From assembly GCF_018141545.1 (NCBI RefSeq), contig NZ_CP064356.1, forward strand, positions 372,001-436,000: a DNA stretch of 64,000 nucleotides. Direction: 5' to 3'. The stretch is from Miltoncostaea oceani (lineage in GTDB: Bacteria > Actinomycetota > Thermoleophilia > Miltoncostaeales > Miltoncostaeaceae). Positions 8,620 through 17,532 of this stretch are shown in pieces (position 1 is the first letter of the stretch; each line of letters opens with the position of its first letter). The translations under genes and the position numbers were made by a program. The notes beneath the pieces were generated by a model. That model was not told the origin of the DNA. It searched no databases and was given only the letters and a program-made list of their open reading frames with translations.

Positions 8620-9303
8620 ATGACCGACCCCGCGCCACGCCGCCCGCGCCGGGTGCCGCACGGCTACGGGCTCGTGCTGATCGCGCTGGTCGCCGCCGTC
8701 GTCGTCGGGGCGGTCGGGACACGCGGCCTGGGGCTCGTGCTCTCGGCACTCGTGCTCGTCGGCGTCTGGCACGCCACCGCGAACGCCGTCGGCGTGTCGC
8801 GGGTGCTCCGCCGCGCCGGCTCGGCCGTGGTCGTGCTGCTCGTCGTCGGCGCGGTGGTGGCCTTCGCCGACGGGGGCTCCGGCGTCCGGGCGGGGGTGGG
8901 CTTCGCGACGGCCGCGGTCACGGTCGGCGTGGCCGTCCTCATCGCGGCAGACCTGCTGCGCCACCGGGAGGTGACGCTCGCGACGGTCGCCGGGCTCGTC
9001 AGCCTCTACCTCCTGATCGCCCTGATCTTCGGCCAGCTGTACCTCGGGTGCGCCGAGCTCTCGTCGACGGCCTTCGCGTCGTCGGTGGGGCCGCTCGGCC
9101 GGTTCGACCTCCTCTACTTCAGCTTCGTCACCATCACCACGGTGGGCTTCGGCGACATCACGCCCGCCATCGGGGTGACCCGTGCGCTCGCGGCCGGCGA
9201 GGCCGTCACCGGCCAGCTCTTCCTGGTGACGGTCGTCGCGCGCGCCGTCGCGATGATGCGACCCCCGGAGCGCCGCCGGACGCCGCCCCCCGGCGACGGC
9301 TGA
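8620..9303 (+). CDS. Potassium channel family membrane protein
   Basis: A 227-residue membrane protein with four to five hydrophobic helices and a pore loop carrying the selectivity filter TITTVGFGDITP near residue 170, diagnostic of K+ channels. The N-terminal helices are very hydrophobic (LIALVAAVVVGAVGTRG). After the filter there is one more helix and a short basic tail (MMRPPERRRT), so there is no RCK gating domain. A leaderless-like GAGACT box lies six bases before the ATG. Gating and physiological role are unknown. Confidence 0.88.
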   Translation: MTDPAPRRPRRVPHGYGLVLIALVAAVVVGAVGTRGLGLVLSALVLVGVWHATANAVGVSRVLRRAGSAVVVLLVVGAVVAFADGGSGVRAGVGFATAAVTVGVAVLIAADLLRHREVTLATVAGLVSLYLLIALIFGQLYLGCAELSSTAFASSVGPLGRFDLLYFSFVTITTVGFGDITPAIGVTRALAAGEAVTGQLFLVTVVARAVAMMRPPERRRTPPPGDG

Positions 9304-9385
9304 CGGCGACCCGGCGGTGCGGGCCGCCCGCCGGGGCACGGGCCGCCCCGCGCCGCGCCGGTGGGGCGGTGACCCGTCCCCCGGG

Positions 9386-10123
9386 TCAGTCCTCCGCGCG
9401 CCGCGCGATCCAGGTCGCCCTCAGGGTCGCGTCGCCGACCGGTTCCCACGTGTACTCGTCGGTCACCGCGACGGCGCCAAAGCCGGCGCCGGCGAGCGCC
9501 GCGCGGACGTCGCCGTCGCGGAAGAAGTGCTGCCGGTGCACCTCGTCGAACCCACCCCGGCCGTCGCCGTCGCGCAGCGCGATGCGCGCATCGCAGGTGC
9601 GCCCCGCGACGTCCACGGTGCTGGTGATGGTGAAGCGGTGCCCACCGGACTGTCCCTCGACGATCGCGTTGGCCCGGGCGAACTCCATCATCGCATCGGT
9701 GTGGAGGTCGGCGACGAGCCAGCCCCCCGGGCGGAGGCGGCCCGCGATCGCGGCGAACGCCGGGCCCAGCTCCGCGGGGGTGAGGTGGTTCAGGCCGTCG
9801 AGGGTCGACACCGCGGCGTCGAACGGCCCGGTGAGCGTGAGGTGGGGGAGGGCCTCGTGGACGAGGGGGACGTCCGGGCCGAGCCGCCGCCGCGCCCGGG
9901 CGAGCATCTGCGCGGACGCGTCGACGCCGGACACCCGGTAGCCGAGCGCGACCAGCTCGGCCGCCATGAGGCCGGTGCCGCAGCACACGTCGAGGACCGA
10001 CCGGACCCCGGCCGCGTCGGACCCGCACAGCTCCTGCAGGAACGCCGCCCAGCGCGCGTGGCAGGGGTCCACGACGACCTCGTCGTAGACCCCCGCGAGC
10101 CGCGTGTACGGGGTCGCGCTCAG
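9386..10123 (-). CDS. Class I SAM-dependent methyltransferase, CTG start likely
   Basis: A 245-residue methyltransferase with the typical N-terminus YTRLAGVYDEVV, motif I VLDVCCGTGLMA near residue 45, the acidic SGVDAS strand, and DAAVSTLDGLNHL as motif IV. No ATG, GTG or TTG precedes the conserved N-terminal block. The best fit is a CTG that overlaps the TGA of the upstream SHOCT gene (CTGA), which suggests translational coupling; a GTG at 10072 would remove part of the domain. It is third after the DUF6325 and SHOCT genes on the same strand. The substrate is unknown. Confidence 0.82.
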   Translation of the reverse strand: MSATPYTRLAGVYDEVVVDPCHARWAAFLQELCGSDAAGVRSVLDVCCGTGLMAAELVALGYRVSGVDASAQMLARARRRLGPDVPLVHEALPHLTLTGPFDAAVSTLDGLNHLTPAELGPAFAAIAGRLRPGGWLVADLHTDAMMEFARANAIVEGQSGGHRFTITSTVDVAGRTCDARIALRDGDGRGGFDEVHRQHFFRDGDVRAALAGAGFGAVAVTDEYTWEPVGDATLRATWIARRAED

Positions 10124-10395
10124 ATCCCGAGGATCCGGGCCTTCGCGGCCGCGAACTCCTCGGCGGAGAGGACGCCCTGCTGGTGGAGCGCCGCGAGGTC
10201 CTGGAGCTTCGTGATCTGCTCGTCCTGGGCGGGCGCGGCCGGGGCGGGCTCCGCGTACTGCGGCGGCGCGGGGGCGGGCTCGGCGTACTGCGTCTCGCCG
10301 TAGCGCGCGGCCTGGCGGCGAGCGACGCGGCCGGACACGGCGGTCGCGGTGCCCGCGACCACGGCGGTCCGGGCGGCCATTCGGAGAAGTCCCAT
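10120..10395 (-). CDS. SHOCT-domain small protein
   Basis: A 91-residue protein. Residues 1-25 are hydrophobic (MGLLRMAARTAVVAGTATAV), residues 30-58 are a Pro/Ala/Tyr-rich linker with YAEPAP twice, and residues 60-91 are a SHOCT domain (ITKLQDLAALHQQGVLSAEEF). SHOCT domains are short helical modules found at the ends of many bacterial membrane proteins, probably for oligomerisation. GGAGG precedes the ATG. It lies 30 bases after the DUF6325 gene and probably shares its promoter. Confidence 0.8.
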   Translation of the reverse strand: MGLLRMAARTAVVAGTATAVSGRVARRQAARYGETQYAEPAPAPPQYAEPAPAAPAQDEQITKLQDLAALHQQGVLSAEEFAAAKARILGI

Positions 10396-10425
10396 CGGTG
10401 CTGCCTCCAGTCGGGGTGCGGCGGC

Positions 10426-10842
10426 CTAGGAGCCGGAGAGTGCGGCCTCGGACACGTCGGCGGGGATGCGGATCTGGTCGATCAGCACGGCGTCCGCGGC
10501 GCGGCACGCCTCGACGAACCTCGCCGCCCACGTGTTCTCGAACGCGATCAGCAGCGCCGAGCTCTCGGGCGCCAGGTCGTCGGCGACCTCCTCGGCGTCG
10601 TCCGGCCCGAGGACACCCGGGTCGTGGACGTTGACCTCGAGGAACGCCGGACCCGTCTCCGGGTCGAGGTCCTGGATGTCGATCGCCGTGGTGACCCCCG
10701 CGGCGTCCTTCGTGACGAACAGGAGGTCGAGCACGCGGATCGTGTTGCTCTCGACGAGCTCCATGAGGGCCGGCGCGATGCGGCCCGTGAACCTGTTCCC
10801 GGGGAATCCGATGATGACGACGTCGACGGGGCCCGATGCCAT
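10426..10842 (-). CDS. DUF6325 family protein
   Basis: A 138-residue protein opening VDVVIIGFPGNRFTG, the signature of DUF6325, a family distantly like DUF1269. The middle reads VLDLLFVTKDAAGVTTAIDI and the C-terminal half is helical (ESSALLIAFENTWAARFVEAC). AAGGAGG sits upstream of the ATG. One copy of the 21-bp element lies 64 bases upstream and points at this gene. It is the first gene of a three-gene unit (DUF6325, SHOCT, methyltransferase). The function is unknown; the family often travels with stress-type genes. Confidence 0.82.
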   Translation of the reverse strand: MASGPVDVVIIGFPGNRFTGRIAPALMELVESNTIRVLDLLFVTKDAAGVTTAIDIQDLDPETGPAFLEVNVHDPGVLGPDDAEEVADDLAPESSALLIAFENTWAARFVEACRAADAVLIDQIRIPADVSEAALSGS

Positions 10843-10906
10843 GGCGCCCTCCTTCGTGGGGCTCGCCTGCCGGTCGGGTCGATTCGACTCCCCGGCCCCC
10901 CGCGGC

Positions 10907-10927
10907 GCATCGTCCCATCGGGATGAA
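10907..10927 (-). promoter_or_regulatory. 21-bp regulon element, copy 1 (toward DUF6325)
   Basis: On the reverse strand it reads TTCATCCCGATGGGACGATG plus C, close to the consensus YTCRYCCCATCGGGGCGATG plus C built from all ten copies. It ends 64 bases before the DUF6325 ATG. Confidence 0.65.
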
Positions 10928-10961
10928 GCGGGCCCCCGGGGCGCGCCGTAGCGTCCGCCGC

Positions 10962-10991
10962 GTGCACGCAACCCCTCCCCGACCGGCATGA
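10962..10991 (+). CDS. Nine-codon upstream ORF before the drug exporter
   Basis: GTG followed by His-Ala-Thr-Pro-Pro-Arg-Pro-Ala and TGA. A TAGCGT box ends seven bases before the GTG, so the mRNA could start exactly there. The stop codon overlaps the exporter's ATG (ATGA). The Pro-Pro-Arg-Pro stretch could slow ribosomes. It may be a translated leader controlling exporter expression, or a chance reading frame. Confidence 0.35.
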   Translation: MHATPPRPA

Positions 10992-12601
10992 GCACCCGGG
11001 CGTCGGGCGGGACGGCGCTGGTGTTGCTGACACTCGCGACCGGCCAGTTCCTGATGGCGCTCGACAGCTCCGTGATGAACGTGGCCATCGCGACGGTCGC
11101 CGCGGACGTCGGGACCACCGTGAGCGGGATCCAGACCGCCATCACGCTCTACACGCTGGTGATGGCGGCGCTGATGATCCCCGGCGGCAAGGTCGGCGCG
11201 CTCATCGGCCACCGGCGGGCGTTCTCGCTCGGCTGCGTCATCTACGCCGCCGGCTCGCTCACGACGTCGCTCGCCCCGAACTACCCGACGCTGCTCTTCG
11301 GGTGGTCGTTCCTCGAGGGCCTCGGCGCGGCGCTGATCCTGCCCGCCATCGTCGCGCTCGTGGCGAGCAACTTCGCCCCGGAGCGGCGTCCCGCGGCGTA
11401 CGGCCTGATCGCCGCGGCCGCCGCCATCGCGATCGCGGTCGGACCCCTCATCGGCGGCCTCGCGACCACCTACTTCTCGTGGCGGTGGGTCTTCGCCGGC
11501 GAGGTGGTGCTGGTGCTCGGGATCCTCATCCTGGGACGCCGGATCGCCGACGTGCCGCCCGTCGCGCGGAAGCGCATCGACCTGGTGGGCGCCGTGCTGT
11601 GCGCCTCGGGCCTCGCGCTGTTCGTCTTCGGCGTCCTCCGCAGCGGCGAGTGGGGCTTCCTCGAGCCGAAGGCCGGGGCGCCGACGTGGTTCGGCATCTC
11701 GCCCGTGCTGTGGCTCGTCTGCGCCGGCGCGCTGCTCGTCTGGCTGTTCCTGCGCTGGGAGGCGCGGGTCGAGGACCGCGGCGGCGAGCCGCTCGTGCGC
11801 CCGGCGATGCTCCGCAACCGGCAGCTCACGGGTGGCCTGACGATGTTCTTCTTCCAGTACGCGGTCCAGGCCGGGGTGTTCTTCGTCACGCCCCTCTACC
11901 TCTCGGTCGCGCTCGGCCTCTCCGCCCTCGACACCGGCGTGCGCCTGGTGCCGCTGTCGGTGACGCTGCTGCTGGCGGCCGTCGGCATCCCGAGGCTGCT
12001 GCCGCGGGTCTCGCCGCGGCTGGTCGTCCGCGCCGGCCTCCTCGCGATGCTCGCCGGCACGCTCGTGCTGATCGGCGGTCTCGACGCCGACTCCGGCCCC
12101 GAGATCGTGCTCGTCCCGATGCTCCTGCTGGGGCTCGGCATGGGCGCCCTCGCCTCCCAGCTCGGCGCCGTGACGGTGTCGGCCGTCCCCACCGAGCAGA
12201 GCGCCGAGGTCGGCGGGGTCCAGAACACCGTCACCAACCTCGGGGCGTCGATCGGCACCGCCCTCGCCGGGTCGCTCCTCATCGCCGCCCTGTCGAGCGC
12301 CTTCCTGACGAACATCGCGGCGAGCCCCGCCGTCCCGGAGAGCGTGAAGTCGTCCGCCGAGGTGCAGCTCGCCGGGGGGATCCCGTTCGTCTCGGACGCA
12401 GACATGCAGGCCGCGCTCGACGAGGCCGGGCTCTCGTCCTCCGCGACCCGGGCCGCGCTCGACGCCAACGCGGAGGCGCGGATCACCGGGCTCCGGGCGG
12501 GCCTCGCGATCCTCGCCCTGCTGGCGCTCGTCGCCCTGTTCCTGTCCGGCCGGATCCCGCGGGCGCCACCCGGGGAGGCCCTCGTCCCCCGGGCCGCCTG
12601 A
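10988..12601 (+). CDS. DHA2-family (14-helix) MFS drug exporter
   Basis: Proton-coupled multidrug efflux protein of the EmrB/QacA group, 537 residues with about 14 hydrophobic helices. The first helix carries ALDSSVMNVAIATVAADVG, and motif A lies near residues 74-80 (GALIGHRR). A C-terminal loop (residues 440-500, rich in Ala/Glu) lies before the last helix, as in this family. No good Shine-Dalgarno is present before the ATG, but the start overlaps the stop of a possible upstream mini-ORF. The substrate is unknown. Confidence 0.9.
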   Translation: MSTRASGGTALVLLTLATGQFLMALDSSVMNVAIATVAADVGTTVSGIQTAITLYTLVMAALMIPGGKVGALIGHRRAFSLGCVIYAAGSLTTSLAPNYPTLLFGWSFLEGLGAALILPAIVALVASNFAPERRPAAYGLIAAAAAIAIAVGPLIGGLATTYFSWRWVFAGEVVLVLGILILGRRIADVPPVARKRIDLVGAVLCASGLALFVFGVLRSGEWGFLEPKAGAPTWFGISPVLWLVCAGALLVWLFLRWEARVEDRGGEPLVRPAMLRNRQLTGGLTMFFFQYAVQAGVFFVTPLYLSVALGLSALDTGVRLVPLSVTLLLAAVGIPRLLPRVSPRLVVRAGLLAMLAGTLVLIGGLDADSGPEIVLVPMLLLGLGMGALASQLGAVTVSAVPTEQSAEVGGVQNTVTNLGASIGTALAGSLLIAALSSAFLTNIAASPAVPESVKSSAEVQLAGGIPFVSDADMQAALDEAGLSSSATRAALDANAEARITGLRAGLAILALLALVALFLSGRIPRAPPGEALVPRAA

Positions 12602-12621
12602 CACCGCGGGGGGACCGGACG

Positions 12622-13326
12622 TCAGGCGACGCGCGCGCCGTCCCGGTCGGCGCCCGCCTCGTGCGGGCCGTTGGCGAGGTAGAGCAGGGCGGCGCGGACA
12701 CGGCGGTCGACGGCCTCGTCCTGCACGGGCAGGGCCAGCTTCGCGAGGATCGCGTTGACGTGCTTCTCGACCGCGCGCTTCGTGAGCACCAGCTCGGCGG
12801 CGATGGCGGCGTTGCTGCGGCCCTGCGCGATCTCGCCGAGGATCTGGAGCTCGCGGGGGGTGAGCGCCGCGAGCGGTGAGCGCCGCGAGCGGACGCGGTC
12901 CTCGACCAGCGCCTCGACGACCGCCGGGTCGATGACCGAGCCGCCCCGCGCGACCTCGTGGATCGCGCCGACGAGCTGCTCCGGGCGCGCGACGTGCTCC
13001 TTCAGGAGGTACGCACGGCCCCGCGAGCCGTCCTCGAGCAGGGTGAGGGCGTACGCCGGGTCGGCGTGGGCGCTCAGCACGACGACCCCGAGGTCGGGGC
13101 GCTCGCGGCGCAGGAGGCGCGCGGCTTCGAGGCCCTCGTCGCGGAACGTCGGCGGCATCCGGATGTCGGTCACCACGACGTCCGGCAGGTGCCGGTCGAC
13201 GGCGGCCAGCAGCGCGTCGCGGTCGCCGCACGTCGCGAGGACCTCGACGTCGCCGGCCGCGGCGAGCACCCGGAGGATCCCCTCGCGCACGAGCAGGTCG
13301 TCCTCGGCGATCACGACGCGGGTCAT
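12622..13326 (-). CDS. NarL/LuxR-type response regulator
   Basis: A 234-residue two-component regulator. The receiver holds the acidic pair in IAEDD, phosphoacceptor D54 in VVTDIRMPP, and the conserved Lys in YLLKEHV. The C-terminal LuxR helix-turn-helix is LTPRELQILGEIAQGRSNAAIAAEL through RAVEKHVNAIL. It is head-to-head with the histidine kinase gene, its probable partner. A TAGGGT box six bases before the ATG suggests a leaderless transcript. Its targets are unknown. Confidence 0.92.
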   Translation of the reverse strand: MTRVVIAEDDLLVREGILRVLAAAGDVEVLATCGDRDALLAAVDRHLPDVVVTDIRMPPTFRDEGLEAARLLRRERPDLGVVVLSAHADPAYALTLLEDGSRGRAYLLKEHVARPEQLVGAIHEVARGGSVIDPAVVEALVEDRVRSRRSPLAALTPRELQILGEIAQGRSNAAIAAELVLTKRAVEKHVNAILAKLALPVQDEAVDRRVRAALLYLANGPHEAGADRDGARVA

Positions 13327-13332
13327 CGCCCG

Positions 13333-13338
13333 ACCCTA
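13333..13338 (-). promoter_or_regulatory. Leaderless -10 box for the response regulator
   Basis: TAGGGT on the reverse strand, then six bases (CGGGCG), then the ATG. This matches the TANNNT-N6/7-start pattern seen elsewhere in the window; there is no ribosome site. Confidence 0.5.
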
Positions 13339-13500
13339 GTCCCCCCCGTGCCGCGCTGACCAGCCCGGGAAAACGGGCAGATGTTGCGGGAAGCGGGCCC
13401 CCCGCGGCGTCGCGGAGTGGTGTGGCGGCGCCCGCCCGACATATCATCCCGGTCGTAACAGCGAATCCGGCGGACGCGCTCTGCAGAGGGCGGGCGGACG

Positions 13501-15360
13501 GTGCTCGGAACGAACGGGGAGAGGACCACCGGACCGCCTCCGCGCGCGGTGGGCCCCCCGGCGCCGGTGGACGGGATCCTCCCGTCATGGGTCGCCTGGT
13601 ACGTCGCGCTCGGGACCGCCGGGTTCGCCGTCGCGCTCGGCACCCCGCTCGTCGTGGCCGCCGCGACCGGCGACCACCTGCGGTACCCCGTCGCGGCGGC
13701 CGTCCTCCGCGCGTGCTGGATCGGCCTCTACGCCGTCGTCGGTCTCGCCCTCGCCCGCGGGGAGGGACAGCGGCGGCTCGGGTTGATGATGACCTCGTGC
13801 GCGGCCCTCGGGGCGATCGCGAGCACCGACGTCCTGCCGGGCGCGGGCGCCTACACCGTGTCCCGCACGGCCACGCTGGCGGTCGTGCCCCTCCTGGCGC
13901 TCATGTTGATCTCCGTCCCGGAGGCGCGCGCCGCCCGGCTCCGTGCCTGGGGAGTCCTCGTCATCTCGATCCCGGTCGTCCTCGGCCTCGGCGTGGCGTT
14001 CCTGACGGTCGCCGCCGAGGCCCCGTGGGGCCAGGCGGCGAGCGACTGCGCGGGCACCTGCGCCGGCTCGGCCGTCCAGGTGGCCGACGCGCCCGGAGTC
14101 GCGCACGTCCTGGTGGTCGCCGTGGCGCTCGCGCTGGTCGCGCCCCTCGCCGTGGTCGCCCGCGAGGTCGTCCGGGCCGCGCGGACCGAGAGCCCGGTCG
14201 CGGGCAGGTCGCTGCGCTGGGTGGCGTGGCTCCTGGTGATCTGGGTCGCGCCGCTGGCCGTCGGGCTCGTGGTGATCTCCGTCGATCCGGAGCCCGGTCG
14301 CCTCAGCCCCTACCTGGTCACGACGAGCGTCATCCGGGCCGTCCTGCCGATCGCGATCCTCGGCGTCATCGTCGGTCGCCTCGCGCGGACCGCCACGATG
14401 CGCGACGAGCTGACCCTGCGACTCGCGCACGCGGAGGACCCCGCGGAGGTCGAGCACGTGATCACCGACGTGCTCGGCGACCCCTCCCTGCGGCTCGCGT
14501 TCCGCGACGGGACCGAGTGGATCGACGTCCACGGGCGGCCCATCGACGTCGCCGCCGATGACGACCGCGGATGGATCCCGCTCGACGACCCGTACGGGGC
14601 GACGCTGGTCGTCGACCGGGCCCTCCAGGCCCAGCCGGAGCGCATGCACGTCATCGCCGGGCTCGGGGCGGCCGCCCTCGAGCGCGCGCGGACCGTCGCG
14701 GAGCTCCGCGCCATCCGGCGACGGCTCGTCCAGGTCGCCGACGAGGAACGCCACCGGATCGAGCGCAACCTGCACGACGGCGCCCAGCAGCGCCTCATCG
14801 GCATGGCGATCCGCGTGGAGATGGCGCGCGAGACGCTGGCGTCGCATCCGGAGATGGCCCCCGCAATCCTCCGCGACTTCGGGACCGACGTGCAGCAGGT
14901 CCTGGACGAGCTGCGCGAGCTCGCCCACGGCCTCCACCCGCCGGTGCTGGTCGATCACGGCCTCCCCGACGCGCTGCGGTCGATGGCGCGCCACGCCCCG
15001 GTCCCCGTCGAGGTGAGCGCCGCGCCGGTCGGGCGCCTCGACCCCCTCGCCGAGTCGGCCGTGTACTTCTGCTGCGCCGAGGCCCTCCAGAACGCCGTCA
15101 AGCACGGGGGCCCGCGGCCGCGGATCTGCATCGGCCTGGACCGGGACGGGGACGACGCCGTCATGTTCGAGGTGACCGACGACGGCTCCGGGTTCGCCGT
15201 CGGCCCGCTGCGCCCCGGCACGGGACTGATGGGCATGAGGGACCGCGTGGAGGGGGTCGACGGGACCCTCACGATCGAGTCGGCGCCCGGCGACGGCACG
15301 CGCGTGGCGGGCCGTGTGCCCGCGGCCCGCCGTCGCGCCGACGGCCTCGTCGGGGCGTAG
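13501..15360 (+). CDS. NarL-family sensor histidine kinase
   Basis: A 619-residue membrane kinase. Eight or so hydrophobic helices occupy residues 25-300, with a small Cys-containing periplasmic loop (SDCAGTCAGSA). A HisKA_3 dimerisation helix follows, with phospho-acceptor H425 in RIERNLHDGAQQRL, then an HATPase_c domain (ALQNAVKHGG, VTDDGSGF, GTGLMGMRDRVEGVDG). It is divergent from the response regulator, its likely target. A GTG start is used; it gives a short Pro-rich N-terminus before the first helix. The signal sensed by the membrane part is unknown. Confidence 0.92.
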   Translation: MLGTNGERTTGPPPRAVGPPAPVDGILPSWVAWYVALGTAGFAVALGTPLVVAAATGDHLRYPVAAAVLRACWIGLYAVVGLALARGEGQRRLGLMMTSCAALGAIASTDVLPGAGAYTVSRTATLAVVPLLALMLISVPEARAARLRAWGVLVISIPVVLGLGVAFLTVAAEAPWGQAASDCAGTCAGSAVQVADAPGVAHVLVVAVALALVAPLAVVAREVVRAARTESPVAGRSLRWVAWLLVIWVAPLAVGLVVISVDPEPGRLSPYLVTTSVIRAVLPIAILGVIVGRLARTATMRDELTLRLAHAEDPAEVEHVITDVLGDPSLRLAFRDGTEWIDVHGRPIDVAADDDRGWIPLDDPYGATLVVDRALQAQPERMHVIAGLGAAALERARTVAELRAIRRRLVQVADEERHRIERNLHDGAQQRLIGMAIRVEMARETLASHPEMAPAILRDFGTDVQQVLDELRELAHGLHPPVLVDHGLPDALRSMARHAPVPVEVSAAPVGRLDPLAESAVYFCCAEALQNAVKHGGPRPRICIGLDRDGDDAVMFEVTDDGSGFAVGPLRPGTGLMGMRDRVEGVDGTLTIESAPGDGTRVAGRVPAARRRADGLVGA

Positions 15361-15487
15361 CCGCACCGCCGGGGGCGAGGGGGTGGCGGGCCCCACCCCC
15401 CGCGGGCATGCGCACACCCTCGCGCCCGTGCGGCCCCCGGTGATTGGCTGCGGGCGATCCCGCCACCCGAGCGCCGAGGCACACGTG

Positions 15488-15937
15488 ATGGACCCCATGC
15501 CCGAGGTGTTCGTGGCCGTCTTCGAGGAGTCCGGCCGGGCGTCCGCCGTGGACCGGGAGCTGGCGGCGCTCGCGAGCCGCGGCCACATCGCCCTGCTCGC
15601 CACCGCGGTCGTCACGCATGACCGCGACGGGGGTGTCCTGTGGAGCGTCGGGGGGGCCGGCGTCGGTCACATCTGCGCGCGCGCCGACACGATCGCCACG
15701 ATCCTCGGCGTCCTGCTCCCGACCCCGGTCCTCCTGGCCGGCCTCGCCGCGACGTCGTATGACGGCCCGGAGCGTGAGGAGGCCGAGCGGGCGTTCGGGG
15801 AGGGCTTCGCCCGGGAGGTCGCGGCGGGGGTCCCGCCCGGCGGATCGGTGTTCATCGGCGTCGTCGAGGACGACTGGGTCCCCGAGGTCGAACGCGGCCT
15901 GCGGGGCTACCACCACCTGACGCGCAAGCGCTCCTGA
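15488..15937 (+). CDS. Small alpha/beta protein, DUF1269-like
   Basis: A 149-residue protein opening EVFVAVFEESGRASAVDRELAAL, then IALLATAVVTHDRDGGVLW. This strand-helix pattern with a 'charged residue-aspartate-glycine' hairpin is like the DUF1269 proteins at 20.3 and 32.1 kb, but the glycine-rich membrane hairpin of those proteins is weak here (ICARADTIATILGVLLPTPVLL). It ends eight bases from the convergent DUF2252 gene. A GTG three bases upstream of the ATG is an equally possible start. The function is unknown. Confidence 0.65.
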   Translation: MDPMPEVFVAVFEESGRASAVDRELAALASRGHIALLATAVVTHDRDGGVLWSVGGAGVGHICARADTIATILGVLLPTPVLLAGLAATSYDGPEREEAERAFGEGFAREVAAGVPPGGSVFIGVVEDDWVPEVERGLRGYHHLTRKRS

Positions 15938-15944
15938 CGGCGGC

Positions 15945-17355
15945 TCAGAGCGGCGCGGCGCGTACGCGGCCCTCCGCCACCGCGGCGGCGAGCGCGGCGT
16001 GGTCGCGGTCGTTCTGGTCGGCGTAGCGCTCCGCGAACTCCGCGATGGCGCGGTCGAACACGTCGCCGCCCCCCAGGTACGCGGCGATCGCGATGCGGTC
16101 GCCCGAGCGGGCGTGCGCACGTGCGAGCGTCCAGCCGCAGACCTCGGCGTACGCGACCAGGCCGTCGGGTGACATGCGGTCGAGGTCGGCGGACCCCTTG
16201 CCGTCCCAGAGCTGCCGGACGTAGAAGTCGCGCGGCCTGCCGTCGAGCCCCCGCTGCAGGTGGTGCCATCCGAGGAAGATGTCGCTCGCCGACTGCATGA
16301 GCCGTTGCCCCTCGACGACCCGCCGGCCCTCGTTGCGGAACCGGCTGCGCCCCGCGTGGGGCGCGAGCACCGAGGCGGTCGCCTCCTTCACCTGCATCAC
16401 CAGGGGGTCCGCCTCGTCGCGGCCGAGGAGGAGGACGACCCATGCCCGTGTGCCGACGCTGCCGACGCCGACGACCTTCCGCGCCAGGTGCGCGTACCGG
16501 TAGCCGTCAGCAGGTGCCGCCGGTCGTGCTGGAGCGTCGCCCGGTAGTCCCGGAGGATGACGGCGATCGCCGCCTCGATCTCGCGGGCGCCCCGGCCCGC
16601 GACGAGGTCCTCGATGGGGACGAGGAGCGGGGGGTCGCTGACGAAGCGCAGCCGGCCGTCCACGCGGTGCGTGAGGCGCTCCATCGCGCGGAGGCTGTCC
16701 TTCCGGCGGGATCGCGTCGTCGCGCGGGCGAAGGCCCGCGTCCCCCCGCCGTCGAGGGCCGCCCCCCACCGGCGGAGGATCGTGCCCTCGTTGGCCCGCG
16801 CGTACCAGAGTCGATGTCGCGCATCGCCGCGAACTCGCGCATCGCATCGCGGTAGGCGGCGACGGCGCGCGTCGCGAGCCGCCGCCCCGCGGCCCCCGGG
16901 CGTCCCTGCCCGCGCGCGGCGACGGCGCAGCTGGCGGCGAGGCGCTTCACGTCCCACTCCCACGGGCCGGGCAGCGTCTCGTCGAAGTCGTTGACGCTGA
17001 AGACGAGGGAGCGCTCGGGGGACGACGCGAACCCGAAGTTCGACAGGTGCGCGTCGCCGCAGAGCTGGACGCGGATGCCGCTGACCGGGGTCCCGGCGAG
17101 GTCGGCGGCCATCACCCCCGCGGCCCCGCGGTAGAAGGCGAACGGCGAGGTGAGCATGCGGCCGTACCGGATCGGCGTGAGCTCCGGCACGCGGGTGGCG
17201 GCCTGCGCCTCGAGCACCGCGACGGGGTCGCGCCGCCCCGGATCCGGCGCCCAGTCGGCGTGCCGGGACCGGGGGGACCGCGAACGCGCGGCCCGCCCCC
17301 GGGCGGTCCGGTCCGCGACGGACCCCGGTCCCCCCGGACCCGCGCCGGGCGTCAC
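15945..17355 (-). pseudogene. DUF2252 protein gene with two frameshifts
   Basis: DUF2252 proteins are about 430-470 residues and kinase-like in fold, with unknown substrate. The N-terminal part is intact (LTPIRYGRMLTSPFAFYRGA, LCGDAHLSNFGF, NDFDETLPGPWEWDVKRLA). The frame then changes at about 16809, where MRDID should continue as VWYARANEG, and again at about 16508, where HLL should continue as GYRYAHLARKVVGVGS. Adding one C (plus strand) at each place restores the full protein, and codon use stays normal in all three segments. The damage is therefore very recent or a sequencing artefact. The GTG start overlaps the stop of a small upstream gene. Confidence 0.8.
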
Positions 17356-17504
17356 CCGCCCCCGCCCCGGCTCCCGCCCGCCGGACGGGCCCCGGCCCCC
17401 GGCGCCCGTGCCGCCCCGGCGTCCGCCACGCCGTCCGCCTCCCGCCGGGCACGGTAGGCCGGCGCCGCGGCGGCGGCCGCGCGGAGCAGTCGCCGCCGGC
17501 GCAT
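17352..17504 (-). CDS. Small basic protein, possibly SHOCT-associated type
   Basis: About 50 residues opening MRRRRLLRAAAAAAPAYRARRE, followed by a Gly/Ala/Arg tail. The basic start followed by an alanine stretch resembles the N-termini of small SHOCT-type membrane proteins, but no SHOCT domain follows. GAAGGG lies upstream of the ATG; an ATG at 17522 is an alternative start. Its TGA overlaps the GTG of the DUF2252 gene, which is the best evidence that it is translated. It sits in a unit with the CMD gene upstream. Low information content makes this tentative. Confidence 0.42.
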   Translation of the reverse strand: MRRRRLLRAAAAAAPAYRARREADGVADAGAARAPGAGARPAGGSRGGGG

Positions 17505-17532
17505 CACGCGTGCACCCTTCATCGCCGCCACG

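Noticed and set aside
8572-9339. Minus-strand open frame opposite the K+ channel gene
   Set aside because: It is hydrophilic, Arg/Asp/Glu/Gln-rich shadow sequence antisense to a gene with a clear selectivity filter.
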